A DNA stretch of 64,000 nt. Origin: a virus. Positions within the stretch are counted from its first letter, which is position 1. Each line of letters starts with the position of its first letter. Below are positions 7,147 through 15,422 of the stretch, piece after piece. The DNA lies in IMG/VR virus record IMGVR_UViG_3300031963_000050, positions 28,244-92,243 of that record; one strand, written 5' to 3'. Below the pieces are notes generated by a model, which had not been told where the DNA came from, made no database searches, and worked only from the letters and a program-made list of their open reading frames with translations. Made by a program: the position numbers and the translations under genes.

Positions 7147-8637
7147 TTATGAGCAGACTTTTACTCCATAGAGTTTTTCAAATCTATCAGCATCATTACG
7201 ATCATTAACCATGGGTTCTCCACGAATGTTCAATGACGTATTCAAAAGCATTGGGCAGCCGGTTTCTTTATACCAGGCTTCTAGTAGTTTTCTAATTCCT
7301 GATCCGTCATTCGGGACAGTCTGAACACGAGAAGTCCCGTCATGATGAACGATAGCAGGAAATAAGTCAGGAAGCCTACAAGTAGCGATGACTTGCATAT
7401 ACCTACTGTCACTCCACCCGCTAGGCATATCAAAGTAATCAGTAACCAGCTCCTCCAAAATGACTGGCGCAAACGGGCGGAACTTCTGTCTTCGTTTAAT
7501 GTCATTAACTTTGTCCTTAATTTCAGGGCCGCGAGGGTCTGCTAGCAGGCTTCGATTACCTAATGCACGAGGGCCAAACTCCGCCCTGCCACTAGCGACA
7601 CCTACCATCTTGTTACTATATAATTCTTTGATGATGCTGTCAACCGGATAATCACCTTCAATGTCAAATCCTAAGAAAGCATCTGTCCAGTTGATCTTCT
7701 TGCCATAGCCCAACGCTGCTGCGCCTAAGCTATTACCTGCATCACCTGGGTTAGGCATGATCCAAATGTTTTCGTAATACTTACCCAGTAGTCTGTTGGC
7801 AAGACAATTGAGAGCAACGCCGCCGCCATATACGAGATTGTCGCTACTACCTAGCTTCTTAGCCTTCTTCATTACTGTTTCTATTAGCTGTTCAACAACA
7901 GCCTGTGCAGATGCAGCAATATCCATTTCGTCTGCATCCTTTAGAAACTTTTCATCAACTCCGATGTGTAGGTTATCTTTCAAAACAATCTCATTAAAGT
8001 TACTGAATAATCGTTGCATTGAGATATCATATACTGGCTTACCATATGCAGCCATACCCATCAGAATATATTCTTCGTCTAGTGGGCGCAAGCCTACTCG
8101 TGCTGTCATTGCAGAATAGAAAAGACCAATTGAGTCAGGATACTTGCGTCCCCAAATCTTCTTGTACTTTGCTACACCGTTCTTATCGTAAGTTGCATCC
8201 CAAATACTAATAGTATCTAGTTCACCGATAGCATCAATAACAACTACTGTAGCATCTTCATATGGACTTGTTTGGAATCCTGCTGCGGCGTGACATAGAT
8301 GGTGATTGTGCGTCTTTACTCTACCTTTATGAGAGTGTTCGCCCGTGTTTAACGCATACAATGAAGAACCGATTAACTTGTCCCAGCCAAATGGTCCTAA
8401 CTTTTGCCCTGCATATAGTTGACGGATTGCCTTAACATAAGGGCGTTCATAGTAATGCACTTGAAAATCATTGTTGATATAATTTAACGCATCATCAACA
8501 ATGCCCAAGCACAAGTCACTATCATGCTTTTTCTTGCTATATCGTTCGCTGTGCCCAGCAAAAAGAATATTGCCATTGTTATCAATGACACTTAAACCGG
8601 CATCATGGAAGCCGCAACTAATGCCTACGTAGTTCAT
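7147..8637 (-). CDS. NodU/CmcH-family carbamoyltransferase
   Basis: The 496-residue product matches O-carbamoyltransferases of the NodU/CmcH/TobZ family, which use carbamoyl phosphate and ATP to carbamoylate hydroxyls of sugars or antibiotics. It begins MNYVGISCGFHDAGLSVID (ASKHA-fold N terminus). It carries the His-rich metal motif HNHHLCHAAAGF near residues 108-119, then VVVIDAIGE. The C-terminal YrdC-like half has GRAEFGPRALGNRS and RRQKFRPFAPVILEE, the carbamoyladenylate-binding part. Length is near or slightly short of the family norm. The start overlaps the stop of a 34-residue frame (ATGA). It sits between sugar-metabolism genes and the glycosyltransferase-repeat gene, so a sugar substrate is likely; DNA-base modification is a less likely alternative. 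Confidence 0.92.
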   Translation of the reverse strand: MNYVGISCGFHDAGLSVIDNNGNILFAGHSERYSKKKHDSDLCLGIVDDALNYINNDFQVHYYERPYVKAIRQLYAGQKLGPFGWDKLIGSSLYALNTGEHSHKGRVKTHNHHLCHAAAGFQTSPYEDATVVVIDAIGELDTISIWDATYDKNGVAKYKKIWGRKYPDSIGLFYSAMTARVGLRPLDEEYILMGMAAYGKPVYDISMQRLFSNFNEIVLKDNLHIGVDEKFLKDADEMDIAASAQAVVEQLIETVMKKAKKLGSSDNLVYGGGVALNCLANRLLGKYYENIWIMPNPGDAGNSLGAAALGYGKKINWTDAFLGFDIEGDYPVDSIIKELYSNKMVGVASGRAEFGPRALGNRSLLADPRGPEIKDKVNDIKRRQKFRPFAPVILEELVTDYFDMPSGWSDSRYMQVIATCRLPDLFPAIVHHDGTSRVQTVPNDGSGIRKLLEAWYKETGCPMLLNTSLNIRGEPMVNDRNDADRFEKLYGVKVCS

Positions 8638-8738
8638 CTGTAAATATGTGGATCTCTTTTTTTAAGCTCTTTGATTCTTTTTCTATATAGAATCTCGCGC
8701 CTAACTTTGTTGATAAGGTTCTTGATAATTTTAATCAT
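8634..8738 (-). CDS. Basic micropeptide, 34 residues, coupled to the carbamoyltransferase
   Basis: ATG 8738-8736, TGA 8636-8634, with the TGA overlapping the carbamoyltransferase ATG as ATGA. The product begins MIKIIKNLINKVRREILYRK and ends KRDPHIYR. It is highly basic and could form an amphipathic helix. The 4-base overlap is the same arrangement used between other real genes here, which supports translation. It could be a leader that couples translation or a small accessory protein. Upstream, AATAAATA (8761-8768, minus strand) lies 22 bases before the ATG. Function unknown. Confidence 0.55.
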   Translation of the reverse strand: MIKIIKNLINKVRREILYRKRIKELKKRDPHIYR

Positions 8739-8760
8739 AGTTGTTTCCAATAGTAGTCAG

Positions 8761-8768
8761 TATTTATT
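8761..8768 (-). promoter_or_regulatory. Late-promoter-like box AATAAATA
   Basis: The minus strand reads AATAAATA, one mismatch from the T4 late box, 22 bases upstream of the 34-residue frame. GATAAATA lies at nearly the same distance before the start codons at 24840 and 52216. The spacer between the aldolase and the 34-residue frame (8739-8790) holds nothing else I can name. Confidence 0.3.
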
Positions 8769-8790
8769 GGGTATTATGCTACCATTTTTA

Positions 8791-9795
8791 TTAGTTGTAC
8801 CCAAATCTATATTGGTCTAGTGCGTCAAACAATCTAGCCTCTAACACTGTAGCGTATTCTTCCATATCTATTACTTGCTTTAGATCATAGCAGTATGGAT
8901 GCTCAAACAAATAGTGTGCAGAACTGATAAAGCGGTCTTTGTCATTGTCTACTTCAACGGTGCACCACTTTTTATAATAGCCCGAATCAAGTACAACATT
9001 CATGAACTCTGATAATTCAACTGTGCCCGAACCCAAATCATATAGCACACTGCTAGCAATAGTGCCAAGTTGCGGGGCGATATTTAATGCATCCACTCCT
9101 GTATCTTTACGCAACTTTACCTGCTCAACATCAAGATAGTCTGCATTATGTTCCTTGAACATATAGCCATTTTGATGAATGACGTTGATAAGCTTCTTGG
9201 TCTGTTCAATGTTGAACGTACCAACTTGAGTTTGCTTAGTCAAGCTTCCTGTCTGAGACACTACATAGCGAAGATTGTTCTGCCAAGGCTTGACATATTC
9301 TAGTTGAATGTTCAACATATTCAATGTTTCAGTGGTGTTGCCCGTATTGTCTTCGGTGCCAAACTCAAACATAATATTTGGATTCAGTTCCATTGCATAG
9401 GAAAACAACTTCTCGGCAACATATTGCTGCTTGTTCGGTTCTACTCTGCTTACGTCAACGTGAATGAGGTCAAAGTTTGCATCAATGTCGGCCTTGATTG
9501 TATTCAAGCATCGCACTAACGCTGCTTCTAGTTCTAGACCATTATCCATATCGCTGAAATAAGGACCGCAATGGTCTCTACACAATAATACCCTATTAGG
9601 ATTATAATGTTCATGATTGAACACTAGCTCCGATAGTTCTTTGGTATTCATTGCGTACCCACTATCGTAATCTGCTTGATTGCGACTAGCGATAATCATT
9701 AGTGGATGATCGTGCGAGTGGCTATAGTTGAGGCATAGCTCAACTATCTCTTTGCTCATTGGACCCACACCTAATTTAAACTGTTTCAAGTCCAT
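8791..9795 (-). CDS. GatZ/KbaZ-like class II sugar-bisphosphate aldolase family protein
   Basis: The 334-residue product looks like the TIM-barrel family that includes the so-called non-catalytic subunits of tagatose-1,6-bisphosphate aldolase (GatZ, KbaZ). Matching blocks are MIIASRNQADYDSGYAMNT (family: xxSxNQVxxxGGYTGMT), NRVLLCRDHCGPYFSD (family: RxIxGGDHLGPN), LIHVDVSRVEP near residue 110, and FKEHNADYLD near residue 205. Metal and phosphate ligands were not checked residue by residue. Its start overlaps the end of the KdsC-like gene by 20 bases, so the two probably act in one pathway. With AroE-like, KdsC-like and nucleotidyltransferase neighbours, it may make or cleave a sugar phosphate that is then dephosphorylated and activated. 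The fold assignment is firmer than the reaction. Confidence 0.65.
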   Translation of the reverse strand: MDLKQFKLGVGPMSKEIVELCLNYSHSHDHPLMIIASRNQADYDSGYAMNTKELSELVFNHEHYNPNRVLLCRDHCGPYFSDMDNGLELEAALVRCLNTIKADIDANFDLIHVDVSRVEPNKQQYVAEKLFSYAMELNPNIMFEFGTEDNTGNTTETLNMLNIQLEYVKPWQNNLRYVVSQTGSLTKQTQVGTFNIEQTKKLINVIHQNGYMFKEHNADYLDVEQVKLRKDTGVDALNIAPQLGTIASSVLYDLGSGTVELSEFMNVVLDSGYYKKWCTVEVDNDKDRFISSAHYLFEHPYCYDLKQVIDMEEYATVLEARLFDALDQYRFGYN

Positions 9796-10261
9796 TAATC
9801 ACTCTTTCAATATATAAACATGCGTCAAGTACAGCACCATTTGCAGCATCACTAGGTGTGACATAATTAGCACTATTTCTTGCTTCAATTCTAGCAGTTT
9901 TGGGGGCAATACCGAGTGCTACCCGCTCTAATATGGGAGCATCGTGGTAACCATCAGCAATATATGCAGTTGTGTTGAAATCACAATTACTTACAAACCA
10001 GTCAAATCTAGATTCTTCCGGAACCAAAACTAACTGATCATCACGAAACTTCCAATCTTTGACGATTCTTGCGTAAGTGATATCAAAGCCAGTCTTGTCC
10101 GCAGTGATAAAAGTAATATCACTGATATACTTAGTTACTAGTTTAAGACCATCCTTATCGTGTGGCCCAAAAATCTTGAAGGTTTTGCCTTCTATATTGT
10201 ATAGTACATGCCCGGTTGTCAACACACCATCAATATCAATAACAAGTTTGTTTATAATCAT
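9776..10261 (-). CDS. KdsC-like HAD phosphatase
   Basis: The 161-residue product has the compact cap-less HAD layout of KdsC (3-deoxy-manno-octulosonate-8-phosphate phosphatase) and of the phosphatase domain of some CMP-sugar synthetases. Motif I is LVIDIDGVLTTG with nucleophile Asp9 and acid/base Asp11. FKIFGPHDKDGLKL matches the KdsC FKxFxxxDGxGxK segment. Motif II is FITAD, motif IV is YIADGYHDAPIL (about residues 96-107), and ANYVT..A..GAV matches the KdsC C-terminal tail. Length is normal for the family. The ATG overlaps the AroE-like stop by 4 bases (10258-10261). Known relatives release phosphate from an ulosonic-acid phosphate before nucleotide activation; the actual substrate is inferred from context only. 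Confidence 0.8.
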   Translation of the reverse strand: MIINKLVIDIDGVLTTGHVLYNIEGKTFKIFGPHDKDGLKLVTKYISDITFITADKTGFDITYARIVKDWKFRDDQLVLVPEESRFDWFVSNCDFNTTAYIADGYHDAPILERVALGIAPKTARIEARNSANYVTPSDAANGAVLDACLYIERVINGLETV

Positions 10262-11007
10262 TTAATTGCCACTTCGTTAAACTGTTCAACTGTAATTTTT
10301 ATACCAGTGTATATTTCAAACTGCTTTACAAATTGATGTGCGTAAAAGTTCGTACCAGTTATGTACTTCACATGGCTTGCTAAGCATTGCTCGTATAAAA
10401 CGGACTTGTTTAACGCTAAGTCAATTATACACGAGGTTCCTGCAGGAATCAACATTAATGGAGAAACAAGTTCGCTCGTGCCCAAGCTAGTGCAATTTAT
10501 TATGACGTTCGCTGGTTCATGCCTGTCATGCCAATTGTTGTTTTTTCTGCTATACACGGTAACATCAAAATATTTATTGTCGTTTAGGTAACGATAGAAC
10601 ATTTGTCCCATAGACCCATCGCCTAATATTGATATCTTATCGTCAACTGATATCTCAGAAATGATACCCAACAATCCATATATGTCGCAGTTATATCCTA
10701 CGGTATGTCCATTGTTTACCGTAACTGTATTGCAACTATTATATAGGTGAGCTTGTTTGTCTAATTCGTTACACAGATGGGTTACTGTGTTTTTATATGG
10801 CATACTCACACTGATGCCACACGTATCAGTATCGTTGACTAGGCGGTTAAACGTGTCATTGAATTCATGTGGCTGGCAACCCAATGCTGTATAAGTTGCG
10901 TCAATACCAAACTTATTAAAGAACAGATTGTAGTAGTATGTTCCAGTTTTACCAGGATACTGACTTAAGCTATAGAACTGCTTCATGATTAGAGTATTTA
11001 GATTCAT
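10258..11007 (-). CDS. Shikimate-dehydrogenase-like (AroE family) oxidoreductase
   Basis: The 249-residue protein follows the AroE pattern in order: GISVSMPYKNTV (residues 64-75, with Lys72 at the catalytic lysine position), NSCNTVTVNNG, VGYNCDIYGL (Asp108 at the catalytic aspartate position), SILGDGSMGQMF (127-138, nucleotide-binding Gly motif), VIINCTSLG (168-176), and GTNFYAHQF near the C terminus, equivalent to the GxxMLxxQ block. Slightly shorter than cellular AroE. Family members reduce 3-dehydroshikimate, quinate or aminoshikimate with NADPH. Rather than aromatic synthesis, the island context suggests a carbocyclic or sugar-derived substrate. A second in-frame ATG (10986, MKQFYSL) is an equally good start, because the longer one overlaps the upstream gene by 38 bases. 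Confidence 0.75.
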   Translation of the reverse strand: MNLNTLIMKQFYSLSQYPGKTGTYYYNLFFNKFGIDATYTALGCQPHEFNDTFNRLVNDTDTCGISVSMPYKNTVTHLCNELDKQAHLYNSCNTVTVNNGHTVGYNCDIYGLLGIISEISVDDKISILGDGSMGQMFYRYLNDNKYFDVTVYSRKNNNWHDRHEPANVIINCTSLGTSELVSPLMLIPAGTSCIIDLALNKSVLYEQCLASHVKYITGTNFYAHQFVKQFEIYTGIKITVEQFNEVAIK

Positions 11008-12544
11008 ACTCCTGGAACAATTTAATACCTAGGTACCAAAGAAACTTATCAAAGGGACTAGTGTGTAGTGGAGACATGTTCCAAAAGATTACAGGAATCA
11101 ATAGTTCTACCTTCTTCCACTCTAGTTCTTTCTCGTCTACGAACTTTTTCAATATGTCAAAATACTGTTCATGGTTATCTATATAAGGTATTTCCAATGT
11201 AACATTATTATCAACAATGTCAATCTTGAAGTTGTTCTCTTTGATCTTACTATAGTTAATAATGAATCCACCAGCTAACTTAGCCAAATCATAGTAAATG
11301 TCACCGGTTACTGTGTTACCCGCAAAGTCAGGACGCCAGTCAATTAATCTATAGTCTTCACCTAAAATAATATTATCAAACTGTAAGTCGCCGTGAACAT
11401 ACGAAGCTTGAACTGTCTCTGACAAATAAGAATAGTCTATGTTGTTTAGATAGTATGTATAATCTTTTACATCAATACCATTTACGCTTGTGACATTTTC
11501 TTGTTCAACATACTTACTAAGATACTTGTCAATTCTATGGATAGTCTTATTCTTGTAGAAATCAATGCAGTTATCTTTTATATCTGTGTTCGTATACTGC
11601 CAAACATTAGTATCCAGCCATGTTAGTAAACTACTAAAGTGTTCAACGTTGTTGTGCTGGTACAATGTTTTCCCAGGATATAAGTCGTATGCTAAAAAGT
11701 TGCCAACTATTTTACAGTTGTTTGGATATATCTCAGTATGATTTACTGTACGCTTATACTTGTTTTCAGTAACAGACTTATCTACCCACCACTTGACAAC
11801 CTTAGATTCAGTGACATAAGTGATTTCATCTTCTTTACTAAAGTCAAACTTTTGACTAGCATTTACTGCGTCGGTATAGCTTTCAATGTTACCGAAGTCA
11901 ATCCAGCTAGCTAGATCAATCGTAGATTCACCACTGGCTATTGCAAAAATAACTTCATTGCTTGCTAGCTCACGTAGCCGTGAATTAAAGCTTGTATAAT
12001 CACCAAGATACATGACGCCGGTAAAGGCTGCGTAATCAGTTGAGCATTGTTCTTTAAACAACATGTCAGTGATAACCATGTCGTCGGTCTTGAACATCGT
12101 ATAAAGATTGGTTAATTCTTCATCTACCTGCTTAGTGAAATAATAGTTTTTACTGGTGTCATTGATCAACGATACTAGATCAATATTAAAATATGTGTCG
12201 CAGGGTATATACCAAAACGGTTTATTTAATAAATGCAAGCATCTTTTTAAAGTATAGGCAGTGCCACTAATACTAGAAGTATAGTCGTCAATCTCAACAA
12301 ACGTTATATTTCTGTCATCATGTGCAATATTACAATAGTCTTTAACCTGTTGACTCAAGTGTCCAACAGGAATAATAAAGTCTGTATTATCAGGAAACTG
12401 ATCTATGATATGTGACAATACCGGCTTGTTCTTGTAGGGCAATAGGGCTTTGTTTAGGTTCTTAGTAAGATTGCCCATTCTAGAGCCTAATCCAGCAGTA
12501 GGTATAACTACTGTATTACTGGTGCTCATACTGTATTCTGCCAT
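10970..12544 (-). CDS. Sugar nucleotidyltransferase fused to APH/choline-kinase-like domain
   Basis: The 524-residue protein joins two enzymes. Residues about 8-240 form a nucleotidyltransferase domain of the RmlA/GlmU/LicC type, with VVIPTAGLGSRMG then NKALLPYKNKPVLSHII, and YIPCDTYF near residue 115 as the metal-binding Asp region. Residues about 260-510 form a kinase domain: SYVHGDLQFDNIILG (catalytic H-G-D-x5-N near residue 384) and RLIDWRPD (the DFG-equivalent aspartate). Such a pair can phosphorylate a small alcohol, sugar or choline-like compound and convert the product to an NDP or CDP derivative. The gene lies between the cupin and the AroE-like gene. ATG 12529 (MSTSNTVV) is an alternative start that overlaps less with the cupin gene. 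Domain calls are firm; the substrate is unknown. Confidence 0.87.
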   Translation of the reverse strand: MAEYSMSTSNTVVIPTAGLGSRMGNLTKNLNKALLPYKNKPVLSHIIDQFPDNTDFIIPVGHLSQQVKDYCNIAHDDRNITFVEIDDYTSSISGTAYTLKRCLHLLNKPFWYIPCDTYFNIDLVSLINDTSKNYYFTKQVDEELTNLYTMFKTDDMVITDMLFKEQCSTDYAAFTGVMYLGDYTSFNSRLRELASNEVIFAIASGESTIDLASWIDFGNIESYTDAVNASQKFDFSKEDEITYVTESKVVKWWVDKSVTENKYKRTVNHTEIYPNNCKIVGNFLAYDLYPGKTLYQHNNVEHFSSLLTWLDTNVWQYTNTDIKDNCIDFYKNKTIHRIDKYLSKYVEQENVTSVNGIDVKDYTYYLNNIDYSYLSETVQASYVHGDLQFDNIILGEDYRLIDWRPDFAGNTVTGDIYYDLAKLAGGFIINYSKIKENNFKIDIVDNNVTLEIPYIDNHEQYFDILKKFVDEKELEWKKVELLIPVIFWNMSPLHTSPFDKFLWYLGIKLFQEYESKYSNHEAVL

Positions 12545-12959
12545 GCGTTCTGTTCTGATCGTCCTGAAGTCTTATAACGTCATCAAGCTCTGGAGTACTT
12601 GCTTCAATGAATTCAAGGTCTGTAGTGGCAACTACACGATGGACATACCCAGGTTGAACATCAAAGGTGACGCCTGGTTCAAGTTGTACAATATCAAATG
12701 TTGATTCGTATTCTTCCACTTCTGCTGGTGTCATTGAATTATTCAAGAAGTGTTCTACGTCAAACTTGTCTTTGCTGATATACAACAAGCCTGTGCCTGA
12801 GAGTACATAGTTAGTTTCAAACTTTTGTTGGTGCACCTGCAAGCTCGTTCTGTTACCAGCTTTAAAAAGAATACGCTTTAATGCATATGGAGTTCTAACA
12901 CCGTCAGCTATCCATGTTTCTTGGCCCCAGTGCTTAGTTACAATTTTAGGTTCGTTCAT
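12516..12959 (-). CDS. Cupin, mannose-6-phosphate isomerase type II-like
   Basis: The 147-residue product is a single-domain RmlC-like cupin. It begins MNEPKIVTKHWGQETWI, then LKRILFKAGNRTSLQVHQQK (metal-site His of cupin motif 1), NYVLSGTGLL, and cupin motif 2 QLEPGVTFDVQPGYVHRVVA (second-site His), followed by EASTPELDDVIRLQDD, which resembles the C terminus of type II phosphomannose isomerases. I chose ATG 12959 because a GGA lies 7 bases upstream; ATG 12965 and TTG 12971 are in frame but overlap the upstream gene more. It may isomerise or epimerise a sugar phosphate for the neighbouring pathway. Overlap with both neighbours implies coupled translation. Confidence 0.75.
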   Translation of the reverse strand: MNEPKIVTKHWGQETWIADGVRTPYALKRILFKAGNRTSLQVHQQKFETNYVLSGTGLLYISKDKFDVEHFLNNSMTPAEVEEYESTFDIVQLEPGVTFDVQPGYVHRVVATTDLEFIEASTPELDDVIRLQDDQNRTHGRIQYEHQ

Positions 12960-13851
12960 AGTCATATCCAATATTTAGTAGCTTATGTTCTTGTATATAC
13001 CGAAATAGTTGAGTGGCCCATAAATTATGGCCATCTTCATTTGGGTGCCATCCAGTATATCCTTGTGGCCCAAGCGTATTATCCACAAATGTCTTAAATG
13101 AATTATTCACGTTGTCTTTATTATAGTATCTGGTACTATCTATATTTTGCCACACTGTATTGTAATTTATACGATGGACTTCACGAGTACTATTATCTGA
13201 AATAGGGATGTTTCCCAATGACAACGAGTTAAGTTGTTCTTCAATATTGATATCTTGCCATGTACCAATGTCCGCGTTTTTTTGTCTATAGAAAGCATTA
13301 AAGCTTAAAAACTTAATTCCATGCGCTACACAAAAGTTTTGGAAGTTCAACACGGTAGTGACATACCTAACAATATATTCTTCTGGATTCCAAAAGTTCA
13401 ATGCATATGTCCTAGTAAGCTCCGTTAATGGACGCTCATTATATTTTGGCGTGTGGGGGTTAAGCTTAAACTTATAGCTTTGAGTGTTGTCATCACTCTT
13501 GTACCAAAAGTCTCTGCGTTCTGGACTTGTCCAACCGATAACGATAAACAGTTGTTCGGGCTTTACGCCCTGACTCAGTAAATGCAGGACATACTCTTGC
13601 GTCCTAGACAGTATGCTAGTGTTGTCATCGCCCGGCTCAGATATGTTCATCACCTTGCATTTTAATAACTCTGCTAGCTTAGTTGACCATACTCTAGAGA
13701 GTCTATAACTATCATTTTCAGGAAGATAGTCTATCTCAGTCAAATGAGTGATCTTTGGATATTTTTCCAGCAGGATAGGATCCACTATTTCACATCCATA
13801 GGTCCAGCTATCGCCGTTCGCTATCAAGATCAACTCATCAGTTGTATCCAT
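12946..13851 (-). CDS. SGNH/GDSL-hydrolase-like protein, third of three tandem copies
   Basis: The 301-residue product opens with LILIANGDSWTYG (nucleophile candidate Ser15 in a GDS motif). It has ISEPGDDNTSILSRT (Gly/Asn block) and VIGWTSPERRDF, and ends with GWHPNEDGHNLW near residues 267-278, which matches the His block of SGNH hydrolases. The family includes esterases, acyltransferases and O-acetyl-sugar esterases. The two genes upstream have the same N-terminal motif and general plan, so this is a local family expansion. It overlaps the previous gene by 14 bases. No signal peptide, so it would act in the host cytoplasm. Substrate unknown; O-acyl removal from or addition to a sugar is the natural guess in this island. 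Confidence 0.75.
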   Translation of the reverse strand: MDTTDELILIANGDSWTYGCEIVDPILLEKYPKITHLTEIDYLPENDSYRLSRVWSTKLAELLKCKVMNISEPGDDNTSILSRTQEYVLHLLSQGVKPEQLFIVIGWTSPERRDFWYKSDDNTQSYKFKLNPHTPKYNERPLTELTRTYALNFWNPEEYIVRYVTTVLNFQNFCVAHGIKFLSFNAFYRQKNADIGTWQDINIEEQLNSLSLGNIPISDNSTREVHRINYNTVWQNIDSTRYYNKDNVNNSFKTFVDNTLGPQGYTGWHPNEDGHNLWATQLFRYIQEHKLLNIGYDYERT

Positions 13852-14635
13852 TTTCTAGCATTCTTTCAATTATCATTTTTGCAGTAATTTCATGTGCTGG
13901 ATAATCTGCGTGATGACTACCTATAGTGTCGGGATATAACATTGTCAATTGTCCCCAATTGTGGTAAATCAAATCCTTCTTAGGTATTAAGGTATCAAAC
14001 TTGCGATCACTTGAAAGAACCAAACAGTTTATACCACTGTTTGTAATCTTAGTGTAGGCACTCAGTATCAGTCCCCTATCGTAATCAGGTTTGATAGAAT
14101 TGTTAGACCAAACAGTCAAGTAATGTTCCATCAACATTTTTAATTTTTCAGGAGATTGTGAATGCAATCTCTGATAATAGCCAGCCGGATTCTTCTTATC
14201 TAATAAACTTAGATAATCTGGAATTGCACCAACTTGTTCAGTCAATAGTTTTGGATTATACCCAACCTTATCCTTAAAATAAAAATCCAATGGACCATCA
14301 TGATGTGGTTGAGGATGATGATGAGGCGGGTATAAGTGATAGTTCAAATGAGAAAGATCAAGAGTTACATGATCTTCAAATTCATCTTCTAGCCACTCAA
14401 TTCTATCATAACTTGTTACGCATATAATGACACAGTTTGGTTTGGGCGTCATTTCACTAGCATACATGCCTTGAAGAAACACTGCATAGTTTGAGGCACT
14501 ACCTCTAGCCAGCATTACTAATTCATGCCCCAATTCATCTGCGACGAGCTGGCCATATCGCTGCTTTTCCATATCAACAAGGCCGATGCCGACGTTAAAG
14601 CTATCTCCGCATACTACAATTTTTTTCTTATCCAT
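13838..14635 (-). CDS. SGNH/GDSL-hydrolase-like protein, second of three tandem copies
   Basis: The 265-residue product starts MDKKKIVVCGDSFNVGIGL, with Ser12 in GDSF. LMLARGSASNYAVF follows as the second conserved block, then CVIICVTSYDRIEWL as the third. A His-rich loop near residues 100-112 (LYPPHHHPQPHHDG) is unusual and could bind metal. The end has GSHHADYPAHEI, a plausible catalytic His region. It overlaps its upstream neighbour by 8 bases. It probably has the SGNH fold, but the copies differ enough that each may have its own substrate. Confidence 0.7.
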   Translation of the reverse strand: MDKKKIVVCGDSFNVGIGLVDMEKQRYGQLVADELGHELVMLARGSASNYAVFLQGMYASEMTPKPNCVIICVTSYDRIEWLEDEFEDHVTLDLSHLNYHLYPPHHHPQPHHDGPLDFYFKDKVGYNPKLLTEQVGAIPDYLSLLDKKNPAGYYQRLHSQSPEKLKMLMEHYLTVWSNNSIKPDYDRGLILSAYTKITNSGINCLVLSSDRKFDTLIPKKDLIYHNWGQLTMLYPDTIGSHHADYPAHEITAKMIIERMLENGYN

Positions 14636-15422
14636 AAATATTAGTAAACTCCTGATATAGATGTTCGCCCCATCTTCTGTGTCCTTCTATCATAGTGTGG
14701 CAATCGGTAGCCATTGGGATTTGATTAATATTGCAAAAAATACTCATTACATTTAATGATTCATCTGAATCTCGGGTATTCAAAATGCAGGGCTTTTGTA
14801 CTGCTGCAATTTCTTGAGCAAATCTTTCTGATATATCAAAACTATCATGATTTGGCATCCATGCAGTTCTCCATGGCAAGCTGCTAAAGAACAAATACCT
14901 TATGCCCAAGTTTTCTAGTAGATTGCTCATAAGATACATTTCTTGCAGAAACTTAACATAGTTATTATGATTTGAGTACACATTTAAGATATAGTCTTTT
15001 TGCCACTCATCAATGATTCGCAAATAGTCCTTACTAAAGTCTGGTCTGAAGGGTACACCGTGTGAACTAACCGGCTGTGTAGCATTAAACATGCACCATC
15101 CTTCTTTTTCGTCTTCACGTAAATATACTTCATTTCTGTCAACCGTAGTCCAGCCCAACATTACTACCAATGAACTATATTTTTCCTTTGGATAGTTCCG
15201 TAAGAAATCGCACGTGGTTCTAACCATACGTGCATTGCTGCCGGCGCCCTGAGCTTCGTTGATATGTTCAACGCCCAATTTTTCTGCGACTACACTAGGC
15301 CATGCGTTTGGTACGAGATGACTCCATCTCTCAACAGGTTCCAAATCGGATAAACTTGGGTCATCTTGAATGCCGTTGCCGGCTGTCCAGCTACATCCAT
15401 TTGCGTATAGGAAATCAATCAT
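14628..15422 (-). CDS. SGNH/GDSL-hydrolase-like protein, first of three tandem copies
   Basis: The 264-residue product starts MIDFLYANGCSWTAG; the usual GDS is GCS here, but the serine (Ser11) remains. INEAQGAGSNARMVRTT matches the Gly/Asn oxyanion block, and LVVMLGWTTVDR the third block. The C terminus has DCHTMIEGHRRWGEHLY as the probable Asp-His region. The replaced aspartate is normally not catalytic, so activity cannot be excluded. The ATG overlaps the upstream stop by 4 bases (15419-15422). Function as for the two downstream copies. Confidence 0.7.
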   Translation of the reverse strand: MIDFLYANGCSWTAGNGIQDDPSLSDLEPVERWSHLVPNAWPSVVAEKLGVEHINEAQGAGSNARMVRTTCDFLRNYPKEKYSSLVVMLGWTTVDRNEVYLREDEKEGWCMFNATQPVSSHGVPFRPDFSKDYLRIIDEWQKDYILNVYSNHNNYVKFLQEMYLMSNLLENLGIRYLFFSSLPWRTAWMPNHDSFDISERFAQEIAAVQKPCILNTRDSDESLNVMSIFCNINQIPMATDCHTMIEGHRRWGEHLYQEFTNIYG

